DNA of 64,000 nt from Thelephora terrestris (Eukaryota; Basidiomycota; Agaricomycetes; Thelephorales; Thelephoraceae): assembly GCA_015956445.1 (NCBI GenBank), contig WIUZ02000005.1:2170001-2234000 (forward strand), written 5' to 3'. The notes under the pieces were generated by a model. That model did no database searches. It was not told the DNA's origin and worked only from the letters and a program-made list of their open reading frames with translations. The translations under genes and the position numbers were made by a program. This document shows positions 44,764-56,888 of this stretch, in pieces (position 1 is the first letter of the stretch; each line of letters opens with the position of its first letter).

Positions 44764-45631
44764 ATGTCTGCTCCTATGTCATTGAATGCGGTGGAGATCG
44801 CACCCGACTACCAAATCCCATCATACTTCCACCTCCTTAAAAGCCTTGATGCTATCTACGCTTCCGGCATGTTTTGCCACATCGCCAAGCCCGGGCGAAA
44901 GAGGGACCAGCAACTGCGGCTAGTCTGGGCCGTAGAACAGATGCTGTCCAAACTTCAGGAGGTTCGTGAGGAAAACCTCCAGTTGAGATCTCCTTTCTTC
45001 CACGCGAAGAGGTATGTTACCCCTTTTTATTGCGTACGTCTAGAGAACAAACGCTTACACATTCTCCCCTTCCCTTTCTAGATCTGCTAAACGCAAGATC
45101 TCTTCGCAATTTAAAACTGTCGAGGGAGAAATACCCCTTGATGATCGCCTTGCGCGTGAAACAAAGCTATACAAACAGGCCAGAGAGAGGTTGAGACGAG
45201 GCAAACCACTCCGTTTCGTCCCAGACTATGACAACCTCACCAAAGTCCATCGCCAACTTTCCGCGAGTTTACAATTCTTCTGCACCGCGATGTGTTGGAC
45301 GAGGATGCCGAAGTGGAGAAAACCATATCTCGACTTCGAGTGGGCCCCTCCTACCCCTACCCCTACCTCTTCCTCTACTTCACTACCTCCTGCGCAATCA
45401 GTTGACGATGCCACTTTTGGCTCGCGTGATGCGCAGGTGGTGAAGACCCCCAAGTTGAAACGAGCGGATTCGGAGAGACCGTCCGTCGCGGACTCCGAGG
45501 CCACCCTTGTCTCAGACCCACCCGCAGACAAGGGCCCGTTGGAGAGTAGCTGGAGCACACGCAGCTTCAGCTTGATCCAAAGCCTTTGCTCGTTCATCTC
45601 AGATCCCGGAAATCTATCTGTTGCTGTATGA
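44764..45631 (+). CDS. Unknown 265-residue protein
   Basis: Two exons (44764-45011, 45082-45631) with a 70-nt GTATGT..TCTAG intron; the joint HAKR-SAKRKISSQF is in phase. The N-terminal half is helical and basic (YFHLLKSLDAIYASGMFCHI, LRLVWAVEQMLSKLQEVREE). The middle has GKPLRFVPDYDNLTKVHRQL and a short hydrophobic stretch with a WTRMPKWRKPYLDFEWAPP motif. The C-terminus is Ser/Thr/Pro-rich, with LVSDPPADKGPL and a final FSLIQSLCSFISDPGN. No known domain. The start is preceded by a pyrimidine-rich leader and ACA before ATG, a good fungal context. Conservation outside this window cannot be judged. Confidence 0.65.
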
Positions 45632-46606
45632 TCGTCTTTTACAACCCCCTCTTCGCTTCCACGCTACTCCTCCGCTTTCCTGCATGTGCCTTTGTATGTC
45701 CACAGTGTATAATACCAACGACTTGTGCATTTCTCTTTACATAATCGAGACATTTACGAACTTCGCCTCGAGGACCGGGGACATTGTCCCTGCTTTGATC
45801 TGGGTTGGCTGATCGGTAGTGGCGGCAATCTCACCGGCGGATCCCATCCTTTGCATTTGAAACCTGCTTGCAGTTGCTTCACCTTCCCAGCATGTTCAAT
45901 CGAGCCTGTCGCTGCCTGCATCGGAAACATCGTCACTGTCGATCCGAGCGATAGTGCTGAGGATTTTCCAGCGCGCGGTTCCCGTTCTAGCGCTGGTCTC
46001 CGGCGACATCCATATCCGAACAGAGACCGCGGCGGGGAGCACTCACCTTGAACCGTAATGAACTCAGGTGATTCCACCAATTCACGCATCCGCTCTTCTA
46101 TATCTTGCGACAGAACCACCCCTCCTGGCCTACGACACCTTCGGCACACCTTATCTAAATATCTTGACCCCACATCGCCACCCTTTGGTAATCTTCCCAG
46201 GCTACTGCCTGCAATGCCACCTGCACGCACCCTTGCCGAACCATACCCTCGTGTCCGTTTCTCATTTCGCCCTTAGCGTCGACGACACATCAAGTTCCCC
46301 CCCATTCATTTCCGCAGTGTCTCAGCGGCCACGACCAAGCCCTGCGGTCAAACTCGAGCCGTAACCCTCCTGGTGGGAATGAGCAGTGGGTTCGTGGTTA
46401 TAAGCTCCTCATAGCCTCTTTGTCCCCCCTGCGCTCATATTTCCTCTTAGAACCCCGTCAGATCGTAATCCCCGCGGCCGTAACCCCCGACTGTTCGCAT
46501 CGCATCTCATCTCGCTCTCGGGCATCATCCAATCCCATCCCGCGATTTCACCGATAACGGATAGCTTGCCGGCGCTAGTTTTCTTTTTAGTCAAACACAC
46601 TTCGAC
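45632..46606. other. intergenic, weak open frames only
   Basis: Open frames on both strands (45754-46230 minus, 46068-46364 plus) overlap. The minus frame has a possible GTGAGT donor near 46045 and a basic start (KVCRRCRRPGG), but no domain and no clear end. I leave it unannotated. Confidence 0.4.
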
Positions 46607-47830
46607 ATGTCGACCACCGCGCCCCAATTCGACGCCTACGTCCTCCCACCTCACTACAGAAACAAACGTTGTACCATCCTGTGAGTGCACAAATCATTCA
46701 AAAAAAAATGACACCGAGTCGGTCCTCATTGTTTCTCGAAGGGTGACGGGTGCAAGCTCATCCGCGAAGACTGCCGTAAGTTGGAGTAGTCGCTACCCGA
46801 TGTGATAACGAACAACTTTTCTTTTCCATTGTAGTTTATCAACGCTGCGACACAGTCGGATGAACTTCAGGTCGAGAATTCGTTCATAGAGGAATCGGAG
46901 GATCCGATACGTTCCAGCAACCCGTTTGAACTGGACAGCGGACACATCGTCACCCTACTCGACGTCTCTCTTTCAAAGGACAAGAGTGCGGAATTGCAAG
47001 AGTTCTTCAATACACAGTACGCACCGTTGATCTGACGTGTTTTCGTTAAACCTTACCACGTATTCAGATACCAAAACGGCGACCTCACCACCGGCATCAT
47101 CTTTCTCCACCCGCTGGCCGATGACGAAAGTTCCGGAAAGACCACCAATTTTCGGGCCCTGAAACACCTGTGTGGGGAACAAGCTCTACGGAATACCGTG
47201 ATCGCAACCACAGACTGGGTCACCGACCCGCCAGAAACGAGGAAAAAGCAGGAGCGTTGGGAGAAGAAATTATCTAATACACTCTTCGCTTCCGCGATCG
47301 CCAAGGGGGCCAGGGTATTCCGACACAAGGAAAACACGACGGCAGCCGCTAGGAAGATAGTCAAAGCGTTGCTCGGAAGGCCACCGATTTTGGTTGGGGT
47401 CCAGAAGCAGTTGGCGGATGAGGCCCTTCGGCTGCAGAACACGGATTCAGGTGGCATTTTTCTCGGAGATATCTCCGTCGAAGGCGGAAACGGCGTCCAT
47501 CCTGGGATGCAGACGGAGGAAGAAGATCACGGTGCGCACGACCGCTCGGAGGGCACTATGACGAGTGTTCCCCAAAGACACTTCATCGCACCCCGGCCGT
47601 CGTTGAAGAGACAAGGGAGTGGTTACGTGACCGGCGCTGGACCCAGGAGGGCGGCGGAGCAAAAGCGAAAACTTAAGCAGTGGAAAAAGCACCAGGAGGA
47701 TCGCGCCCGTAAAGCGGCGCGGGAGAGGTGGGATCCTGTGGAGATGGTCGCGTGTGTTTGTTGTGGTGCTGCGCTTTACGCGGTCCTCACTCTTTTTAGA
47801 GCGCACGGGACGTATCTTGTTGGACTTTAA
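46607..47830 (+). CDS. G-domain-like (AIG1/Toc34-type) protein with degenerate P-loop and C-terminal membrane span
   Basis: It belongs to a fungal GTPase-like family. The exon ending at 46775 encodes VLIVSRRVTGASSSAKTA, continuing FINAATQ after a 59-nt intron; the position matches GxxxxGK(S/T) but reads GASSSAKT, with alanine for the last glycine. The exon 46835-47016 includes the stretch before FELDSGHIVTLLDVSLS, where the family has its DxxG region. The last exon (47068-47830) has the family blocks IIFLHPLADD, LKHLCGEQALRNTVIATTDW and WEKKLSNTLFASAIAKGARV. A basic segment follows, then a hydrophobic C-terminal stretch (MVACVCCGAALYAVLTLF), a likely tail anchor. The 5' end is uncertain: the exon from ATG 46607 does not join the next exon in phase. 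Probably weak or no nucleotide hydrolysis. Confidence 0.6.
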
Positions 47831-48200
47831 TGTGGACGTTTGGCTTCTCCTTTCGGTTTGGATGTGGACTGTATGTCTAGGCAATATGTATCATATGTGT
47901 ACGCTGTGTAATTAGGATTTTCTGTATGTGGTAGGCGAGGAAATCGGAGGTTGCCTGGTGCGACCGTGCCTTCGTGCTTGTTTTTGACGTTTTGTTTGAT
48001 CTCTTGAGACCAGGAGATGGGATGGAAAGGTCCTCACGCTGCCACCCATGTGGGAAGCAACTTGAACGAGTAAACAAAACTTTTCACTTCCTCCTCCACG
48101 AGTAAATACCCCGGACAGCGTAAACTACTATTTGCATAGCAGTTGATCCAACATTATCGGATCGGACACACTGCTAGCCCATGATCACGAACGGATTTGG

Positions 48201-49686
48201 TCACTTTCTCTTTGCTAAAATTTTGTGTTGGATGACTTTGAGAGTCGTGTAAAGAGCCTGCAATCTGAGAGGTGCCGTGAGAACGTGCGGGACCCGAGAC
48301 GAGGAACTTGGGGGAATTACCTCGGAGCAGGTACTCCAACTTCCGCCGCTTTCCTCACGATCTCACCAAAGATTACCTCCACCTCGATAGGCCTGTTGGC
48401 TTCTAGATCGACCAGCATCGACGGCTTGAAATCGCTAGGCTTCGTCCGTCGAATGATACCGACGGCCTCGTCTTCCAGTAAGGTACCGGTGTGGATACCG
48501 CTCGTTCGAGCGATGAGGATGATCTCATCAAAGATCCCCCTGATGGTGCCGTTCACGAGTTCGAGGTTTGGAGGCGCTAAGAGCTCCCCCATGGTAGCCC
48601 GCGATGTTGTGCACAGGCCTGAGTACGCGGCATTCCTGAGATTACGGTTCGGTTAGAATGATTGTGACCCCGACGGAAGCCTTGCCCTCTGAGCTTACCA
48701 CAAGACTTTTCTCCAGCGTTGAGCTACGATGTCCGATTCTGGTTCGGGCTTCGTGCCTCCTTTGAGGAGAAGGTCGGTCAGGAGCTTTACGGATCCTTCC
48801 TCAGGTTCTCCGTCTGGAAGGGGATGAGTTCCCAGAGTAACGTGTTCCTGTATCACGGTCGAATCAGGGCGAATGCGATGCTGAACAAGACACTTACAAG
48901 GCCGTATTGAGTCAACAACCTTCCATTCTCTACGATGGTAGCATCGGCCCACGAGCAGCCGGAGATGATTGTGGCGGTTGGAAGCCTGCGCCGAAGCTCA
49001 CGCTCGACCCCGACCCCGTTCTGAATCAGCACGAAGGCATCGGCGTGGTTAAGCAAGGGACCGAGGATATCCGGAGTAGATGTCACGTCTGGAAGGGCCC
49101 TGTGGAGTCGTCGGTATGCTGTTGGTTGGTTAAGATATAGAAGCATAGTTTCCACCTACTTGAATGAGCATATAACAAATCGGTATGGTCGGTCTGCAGC
49201 TTCCTGCGTTGAGGCCGCGACTGGGTGGAATCAAATCGGGAAGATGGGTGGGCACGAAACTGCGTTTTACTGCGGGGACCGACCTCTGTATGGTCGCCAT
49301 GCTTCGTGCTTCCCGAGAACGTTTGAGTCGATATTCAACCCGTGATCTTGATTTTGTTGCGATTCCGGATCCATCAATCCAGAGGTCACGTCGTAGAGAC
49401 GACTCTGTAGAGAACTCACAGACCTTTTATCACTTCGTAGTTGGATCTGGGTAGATGGTATTAGGAGACCACCCACACAAGGGAAAGGGGCTACATACTC
49501 ACCGACAAACGGCCGTGACCTGCGTCTGGCCTGACTTTTCGAGGGCAAAGGAGTAAAATGACCCCAACGCTGGAGGTAGACATCCGCGACCCGGAGTCAG
49601 TGGGATTACGCCAGGCTCGCGTACATGTATCGTTGGAATTTTGTGGTTTCCTCACCTCCAAAGCCGACGACGCAAATATCCAACAT
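48201..49686 (-). CDS. 2-dehydropantoate 2-reductase-like protein (ApbA/PanE family)
   Basis: NADPH-dependent reductase family whose founding member makes pantoate for coenzyme A. The start at 49686 gives MLDICVVGFG-ALGSFYSFALEK across a first intron, the GxGxxG-type dinucleotide site (here GFGALG). In-phase joints then give VTAVCR-SNYEVIK, GLNIDSNVLGKHEAWRPYR, EAADRPYRFVICSFK and ALPDVTSTPDILGPLL, followed by FVLIQNGVGVERELR and IISGCSWADATIVENG. The C-terminal domain has KVLW-NAAYSGLCTTSRATMG (substrate-binding lysine and asparagine), SMLVDLEANRPIEVEVIFG and a last exon ending VIQHKILAKRK. Stop at 48201-48203. About eight short introns. Intact by eye. The family includes broad-substrate paralogues in fungi, so pantothenate synthesis itself is not certain. 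Confidence 0.85.
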
Positions 49687-50421
49687 TTGACTAGAAAGGA
49701 GAAGGGGGTGAAATCTTTTCGCTGTATCCCGAGCCGAGTTTGCAGGGTGGAGTTAAGGATTAAAGTGCAAGAATCGCGGAAAGCAGCGGGGCTGCCCGGT
49801 GATGATGTGAGTCGAGGCCGGCCAACGATCTCAATCGCGCTCAATTGGTCTGAGCGTTCAAACGTTCACAATCCAGCGGGTAAACGTTAAACGATCGTAC
49901 CCCCGCACAGTTCACCTTCCGAGGTTCGTGATGACCGTCTCCGAGGACTTCTCATCCTGCTAAAGCGTCCAGACAGCTCCAAGACCTTCTGATGCTCATT
50001 GACCACCACCTCTTCTTATTCGTGGACTAGCGCTCAGGGTCACCGCTCATCTTTTGCAACTGACACTGACAACGGAACCTATTCTCGGAGTCTCAACAGT
50101 GGATCACGCCGAACGATTGTGAGCTTTGAATTGTTCGCAGACTCCGGCCGCATGTGTCTCGTAGCTCGAGCCGTAGGTGTACCACACTGCAGACGCCAAG
50201 CGGCGAAGCGGAAGAAAAATCAAGAATAGGGGCGGACTCGCGGCTACTGTGGCGGTGCAGGTGATTATGACGTTCCCCGTTTGATCTTCGGTCCGTATCC
50301 TCGGATGTTTATAATCCTGGTGGTTTTTGACGCCCTGCTCCCACGCACCGCGCTCCTAGGCATCCCTCCGACTGTACCCCAGCTCCGCTCCTTTCTCATA
50401 ACTCCCTTCTCCCGGCTGTAC
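49687..50421. other. divergent intergenic region between the reductase and membrane protein genes
   Basis: No supported gene. It should hold both promoters. A frame open upstream of 50422 (from 50281) is in phase with the membrane protein but lacks conservation with the paralogue before MSDSSEQ. Confidence 0.5.
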
Positions 50422-51745
50422 ATGTCTGATTCGTCGGAGCAACCTTGGTCCAATAGCCCTGACGCTCCACAGATCCCAAGCTCACTGTACACCGATGAAA
50501 AGGGAAATTTCGTCGGCTCTCTCATTGGAGCTATACTATATGGTAAGTACGGTGGCCTACGCGTCCGTGTACTCGTGCTCACCTTGACCGGTGGATTTGG
50601 ATTCTAGGTGTTATCGTCGCTTTATTCTTCCAATGTATGGGAGCGTTGTTCGACCCCGTCAACCGCCCGACGGGCAAGATAAAGTGGCCGCTCGTCGTAC
50701 ACACCGTGGTCATGTTCTCATTTGTGACGATATTCACCGGGATGAATCTCGACGTTTTATCCATGGCCTTTGTCGACGCTAGGGATTTCCCTGGTAGCAA
50801 CCTCTTACCTCCCGGGCCTATCGGATACCAGTACGTCGTCACCACCAAGGCTCTTGGTGTCGTCCCCGCGGCGTTTCTCTTCATGAATAACTGGTTAGCC
50901 GATGGCCTTTTGGTGAGTTCCGCGTCAAATTAGGCCGTCCGCGCAACTAGTAATCAGGGTCGCTCCATAGCTCTATCGTTGCTATGTCATTTATGCCATG
51001 AGCTACTGGGCCATTGCCTTCCCAGCTTTAATGTACCTTGCCTCTGTGTGTGCGTGATCGAGCCTCCGCGATTCGAAAGCGATTCTTTTTTTCTAACAGC
51101 GCCGCGACAGCTATGGGTATCGCGTTTGTCTATCAGATCTCGCGACCAGACAGCATCACACGGAACTCTCTCTCCGTGGCCCACTTCGGCACTCCGTTCA
51201 TCTCGATTTCCCTTGCGCTCAACCTCGTCCTCACACTCATGATTGTGGTACGACTCGCCTGGCACAACAAGAACGTTCGAGAAGCCATGGGCGCCTCGTC
51301 CGGAATCGGTGGAATATGCAAGGCCGTCGCTTCAATACTCACCGAGTCGTTCGCCCTTTACGCCATCAACTTTATTCTGTACATTCGACCGTACGGTACC
51401 GCCAGCGTCTTTCAGTTCCTTTTCTGGCCACTCCTCGCTGAGACACAGGTTCGTGTTACCATCTTTCCATTGCACCGCAAGCTGAGGGCCGTTGCCGCGC
51501 GATGTCAACAGGTCATCGCCCCGTTCCTCATCACTATACGAGTCGCAAAGCAGAGAGCGCTGACGAGCGAGGCCATCGTCTCTGGGAATCCCGGCTCGAT
51601 TCACTTTCGGAGTCGGGGGGAGTTAACGGTCGATAGCTCGACCCTTTCTTGTGAATTCCCCATGAGTTCTATGGGCGCCCACGAGGAGTTCCTCGGAGAG
51701 TCTAGTACCGGTGGTGATACCACTATCGACGAGACTCCACGGTGA
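50422..51745 (+). CDS. Seven-helix-type membrane protein of an Agaricomycete family, paralogue 2
   Basis: Paralogue of 35405-36711 with the same exon plan. Exon 1 is 50422-50542 (MSDSSEQPWSNSPDAPQIPS..ILYG); exon 2 is 50608-50912 (VIVALFFQCMGALFDPVNRP..NNWLADGLL); exon 3 starts at 50971 (LYRCYVIYAMSYWAIAFPAL); exon 4 runs to about 51448 (AMGIAFVYQISRPDS..LLAETQ); exon 5 is from 51512 to the stop (VIAPFLITIRVAKQRALTSE, polar Ser/Thr-rich tail). Six or seven hydrophobic spans. Function unknown. All joints are in phase, so the gene looks intact. It is divergent from the reductase gene and in opposite orientation to its paralogue. Confidence 0.78.
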
Positions 51746-53430
51746 CGGGACCCGAAAGGGCTCTCGGAAACTTGGCGCCTCGCCGCAGTCAGGGGCTCTT
51801 TTTTTTCAATGCCATTCTAGGGGCCTCTGCATCGCGCCCATTTGTTGTCGGGCGCTCTGGCGCTTTCGCACACAACAATAATCAATGGTTCGGTGCTGTG
51901 CCGGCTTCGAATTCCACCTCGCCGCTATCATAGCCACAAGCTCCAACTGTTGTATACCGCCGTATTCTCGGATAGAGCCAAGTTTTCCCGTCAATGCTGA
52001 TTTACAGATTGCTGCTATAGTCGGACCTCTTTTGTATCTCTCGCCATAAAGCTCCTCTGTCGACTTCAGGCTCTCTACTGAGGGCTTATAGACCTTGCTT
52101 CCTTGTTCGGGATGATTATGGATCAGGGATTGGTTTTGCTCTCCTGCCTACGAACACGTAATCTCCTCCAGTTGTAGTGAATCTGGGCCTTGTGGCAATT
52201 CACTGTCATGTTGCGTGCTGGGAGGTTGCTCTACTTGTCCAACGTTGCTTGAGGATCTATCCATGGACCGTTGTATTGAGCTGTGTCATGTAATTGATGC
52301 GAGTGGGGGGGTACTCCTTTTAATCTCCTGTTTGATTGGGGAGGCTTTTATGGCTAGTCGCTGCCCTGCGTGAAGGCCGTGCCTTGGATTATCAGAATTG
52401 AACTGGGAATGACAAGTTCTATTACCCATCTCTCTTGTTCATTGCGGGCGAAAACTGAGGCTCTCTGAACGTTTCTACCTTCATCTATGGTCTCTGTGGA
52501 TTGTGTGCCTAATCCCTGTGTGGTGAATTCATCGCCAGCACCTGGTTCGCCTTTTGGAGTCGACGCAGACCTCTCCTAGTCATCCTGGCCGGATCCCTAT
52601 TCGTCGGTCAGAGATTCCGTACTGACTCCGGTAGTGATGGGCAGCGGATCGACACGACTGCATACTATCATCTCTACGCATCTGTAAGTCGTGGTTGGCT
52701 CGCCCTACGTGGGTAATTGCCCAGGCGTGTTCACGCAGTCTGCAGGCGAGAGGTTCTTGACGCGTTGGTTGCGTGTTTCTCAGGGAAAGTAACATACAAC
52801 TTCCCGCGTAGCCAAGGCTGGAACTCAAAGGTCGACGTACTGAATCCCGACACGCTATAAGCCACCGGGTGATAACAGCGCTAACTGTTCCGGATTGTAA
52901 GCCTGCTCCCTTGTCGTGTTTTATTATTATTATTATCTTTCGCCCTGTGTGTTATACGTCGCTCCAGTCGAACCTGATAGTAAATGTCGACTACTTATTT
53001 CCCATGTTGGTGTCAACTGTACACCGCGCCGCAAGCCCCCGGTTGATCCAGAAGCATTTGTGCGATGCGATGATGTCATCGTCGTGCCAGGGGTGGCACG
53101 CGATCGAAAGTGCGCGCGTTTATGGCATCTAGACGATTGCGAACGGCATCTTCACCTACATTTCGTTCACCCCTGTGTCCCGGATCTTCTAACTTGGGTA
53201 TCTGATAGTACTTATCTCTTTAGTACATCATTGCGTCATCAATTGCTTCATCGAGGCTGTTGGAGGAGCTGATGGCTCTGACATATGATATCAGAGGGCG
53301 CTATCCAGTGGATACGCCCAACGGGTATATATATATTTTAACTTGAAGGAAAGGAGGAAACTCCTCTCCCTACGACCCTCTGCTCTCACCACAGCTTACC
53401 CAGCCGAATCCACTACTCCAACCAGCAAAA
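51746..53430. other. intergenic, with a TTA microsatellite and a TATA box
   Basis: No supported coding region. TTATTATTATTATTATC at about 52920 is a short microsatellite. TATATATATA at about 53326 lies roughly 100 bp before the next ATG and is the likely core promoter of the HSP31-like gene. Confidence 0.55.
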
Positions 53431-54493
53431 ATGACCAAGATTTTGATGGTTTTTACTTCCGCCAAGGAGACCAAGACAGGAAAGCCAGCGGGCTACTATC
53501 TGCCAGAAGCAGCGCACGTTTGTGGTTCAGCCACTATTTTCTTTACCGTGGAATCTGACGCCCGGTCCGTGGCGATCTGCAGCCATACTACGCGTTTGTT
53601 CAAGCTGGCTTCCATGTCGATTTCGCATCGCCCACTGGTCCTTATCCTCCTGTCAGCGAGAAAAGCGTTAAAGTTCGTTTGTCGAGCCCCCCTATTCATC
53701 CCAAAGAGTATGATATTAACGCACGCTTGCCCTACAGGATTTCAGAGATGACGAAAGTGTCAAGTTTTTGCAAGACCCAGATGTTAGCAACAAATTCTCG
53801 AACTGTGAGGCGTTGTCGGACGTGAACCCGAAAGATTATGATGCGGTCTTCTACGTCGGAGGTAGGGTTTTGATTTCCCGTTGCCGAGTGATTGTTTCTG
53901 GGAGTTCTAACAGCACACAGGGCACGGACCGGTCATCGATCTCTCGAAGGATCCAAAAAATGCGGAGCTTGCTTCGACGGTGAGATCACCACAACTGCTT
54001 CATGCTCCTCAATTACTCTGATATGCTGACGATTGAACACGTGACTCTTAAAGTTCTGGAAGGATGGAAAACTTGTCTCTGCCGTTTGCCACGGTCCAGC
54101 GTTAGTGCTCTGTGCTTCCTGGAGAATGTTCTACAGACAAATAATCGGGATTAATTTAGTGCCCTTGTCCAAGCCAAAAGTCCGAATGGAAAGTCCATCT
54201 TTGAGGGAAAGAAGTTCACCGGATTCAGCAACGCCGAAGAGAAGGCACAAGGGCTCCCGGTTGAGGTGGGTAGATGCGGTCGCACCTGCCGATGCGAATA
54301 GGTATTAACGAGCGTCATCGTCTAGGATATCGGCTTCTTGTTGGAAGACAAGATAAAGGAACTCGGAGGAAAATTCGAGTGCGCAGAACCTTGGGCGCCG
54401 TGCGTTGTGGTCGACGGCAAGCTCTACACTGGCCAAAATCCCGCTTCCGCCAAGCCGTTGGCGGAGAGGATCGTTAAAGATCTGAAGAAATAG
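53431..54493 (+). CDS. DJ-1/ThiJ/PfpI family protein, HSP31-like (glyoxalase III type)
   Basis: Seven exons, all in phase: 53431-53517 (MTKILMVFTSAKETKTGKPA..LPEAAH), 53583-53672 (PYYAFVQAGFHVDFASPTGP), 53738-53861, 53921-53979 (HGPVIDLSKDPKNAELAST), 54054-54100, 54160-54265 and 54326-54493. The nucleophile elbow is AVCHGPAALV (Cys of the class I amidotransferase fold), split by an intron. A conserved glutamate sits in GYYLPEAAHPYY, and HGP supplies the histidine region. The ending GKLYTGQNPASAKPLAERIV is typical. About 225 residues, the usual length. Relatives convert methylglyoxal to D-lactate without glutathione and act in stress survival and as chaperones. Cytosolic, as no targeting signal is visible. 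A TATA box lies about 100 bp upstream. Confidence 0.88.
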
Positions 54494-56447
54494 TGATGCT
54501 ACAGGCTGGAGGTCATGCGTTTTCCCTGTATACGTTGTATAATAATTGTACTTGGTCAATCAAATGGAAGTTAGTTGCGGCTACGTCGAGGTGTATGCAG
54601 TTCATCTAAGTAGTAGATCGTCTTTACAACCTCCCTCTTTAGCGCAAACAAACGGCGAATCGGGTGGCCCCGAGAATTTCCCACGTCTCTTCTTTCGAGC
54701 CCAACCTCCAGCAACGACACAAATAAAAGCCCTCGCATCATTACTACTAGGTGCCAGTGCCTATGTAACCTGTCTTGTCCGAGGGGTTGCATTACTTTCC
54801 GCGCGAGTTTGGCATCGGACGCGTGCCAGAATCCGGGAACGTTCCCTGCGGTACACCCATCTTCTGCTACCATGTTTCCCTAGGATGTCGTCGACATGAC
54901 CTTGTCGACGGCCTACCGGCATCCCGCTTGTTTTTTTATCGCTGATACATACCACCCTCCCTCATCCTCATGACACCTCCTCACCCAACTGCCGGCCGTG
55001 GTAAAAAAAACGAGGAGAGTTGGTGGTCTGGTTTCACCCAGGGTACTCACAACCTCGCTCGCCGCATTCTACATTAATCCACCGCATAAAACATCGTTCT
55101 GGAACTTGGTATCGAGTGCCTTGACATCGCTAGCCTTGTCCCGGGGAGTCGACGGTGCCCCTGTTACTTCTTACAAGCTGTCCCGATGCTCCACCCCGGA
55201 AATGGTTAGTGGGTCACCTGGTCTGTAGCCTTCGAATCCATCCTGCGAGATAGGCGACTCTCCGCCAGCGGGCCTGAAAGAAACGGAGTCTTGGAAAGTA
55301 TATTACGCGCTACGTGACTGCAAAGTCCGTGGGACGCGGATGGACCGATTCCAGCTATTCGTCGTGTAATCCATTCCGGAGAGACCGAGTCGCCAACTGT
55401 CGGAGCGGACGACCGCTCAGGGGATCGCCGGTTATCTCGGATTCGTGGGACCAATCGGACTCTGTCAAGTGCTGACCAAGGCGCCAGAATGCGTGGTGGA
55501 ATCAGCGCAAAGACCATAAACTGTTCTCGACACAAGACATGTACGTGAATATCTACTCGTGCGTTAATTGCCGGCGACCAGACAGGGAAACCGAGAAGTG
55601 GACGGGGGAACTAAGCATTTGGTATCTCTATCATTTGGGGAGCCGAAGGAACGAGAAATCTGCGGCGCGACCCTGGTTGTCGCTCGTGATCTATGCTCAC
55701 ACATTAGTAGGACATGGTGCGCCAGTGTTTCAAGCAGGGTCAATCACCCCTTCATCCACCCCTGCCGCTCAGGCCCCTTCCTCCAGCTGATCTAGTAAGC
55801 CATATCTGGCCCTTCGCCAGAGCCTTTGTCTAAAGACCCTAGCGCTCCCAGCGATCGCGTACGTCTCGGCGTGGCGGGGACATTGGAGGTGCCGTGGGTC
55901 CCAAAAATGGGCCCGATAGTAGATTGGATAGTACGGCTACGTATACTCAATGGTTCGGAAACCCGGGCACGACGCGCGTCTCTCCTGTCCCTTGCTTCAA
56001 TTTCCGCTGGATCGTTGACATTTCCGTGAAGCACGCATTGCTCTTGTAGACGTCGACGCCATATCTTGCTGTAAGAACAATAAGTACCTACTAAAATCAA
56101 GCCGATTCGTTTCATCTTTCAGGTAGGCGCCACTCTCAGCGCCCACACCGACTCAGTTTTTTCTGGTTCGGTTCAGCCGGAAATGACTGAAGCCGTCTTT
56201 TGAATGAGTTGAATTTCACCGAACTTGAGATGCAGAATCCTCACAACGCTACATATCACCATCGCTACCCCAATGCCGAGCCCTGCGAAATGGAAAGTGA
56301 GACCATGGAAGAAACACAGGGTTTGGGCGAGGCGCAGGTCGGAGTGGCCATTTATCTTAGAGGGGCTTCTCTGGAGAAAAAGAAGGGGGGCTGTGGGTCA
56401 TGACTCAAAGCGCACAGCTCAGGAGCGCCTTTACAGAACAGAAAAAA
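54494..56447. other. intergenic, no supported gene
   Basis: Open frames are short, overlapping and unrecognised. A 35-codon frame from ATG 54970 (MTPPHPTAGRGKKNEESWWS) is the only one with a protein-like look, and it ends at 55077 without clear splice partners. Confidence 0.5.
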
Positions 56448-56521
56448 TGATTCGGCCCGGGCTCGAACCGGGGACCTTCTGTGTGTTAGACAGATGCGAT
56501 AACCAACTACGCCACCGAACC
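56448..56521 (-). tRNA. tRNA-Val (anticodon AAC)
   Basis: On the minus strand the gene begins GGTTCGGTGGCGTAGTTGG and ends GGCCGAATCA. The acceptor stem GGTTCGG pairs with CCGAATC (one G-T pair). The D-arm is GGCGTAGTTGGTTATCGC. The anticodon arm is TCTGT-CTAACAC-ACAGA with AAC at the anticodon. The T-arm is CCCGG-TTCGAGC-CCGGG. There is no intron. A run of T on the minus strand (AAAAAA at 56442-56447 on plus) directly follows as the polymerase III terminator. Confidence 0.93.
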
Positions 56522-56888
56522 GCTTGAATGAGCGTTCCGCCCCACGATCATGGGCAATCAAGCATCAGATCCAGTATCTGGCTGTTGTCCGGTTCACCAG
56601 CTCGCAAAAATACAGAAAATCTGAGGCTCCATAAACAAGGCGGGTGGGAGGAAAGAGTTGTAACCAATGAAGAGAAGAATAAAGCTATAGCGAGTTAGTT
56701 CGTTCATGTTTATAATACAGAGTTTAAAACGTCTCGACTAGATGAAATGCGCCTCAACCGCGAGTCTACGTTCAACGACTGTGGGAGGTGCAACCCGAAA
56801 AGACTATAGCCATAGAAAAAACGTGTCCGGTGGAGAGATATCGAGGATCGGCTAAATGACCCCTCGACACAGCATAATTTCCATAATT

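Noticed and set aside
46068-46364. 98-codon plus-strand frame, and the 158-codon minus frame overlapping it
   Set aside because: The two frames share the same DNA and neither has a domain or convincing gene signals.
54970-55077. 35-codon frame starting MTPPHPTAGRGKKNEE
   Set aside because: Short, ends without a plausible intron or downstream exon; could be a small gene but there is no support.
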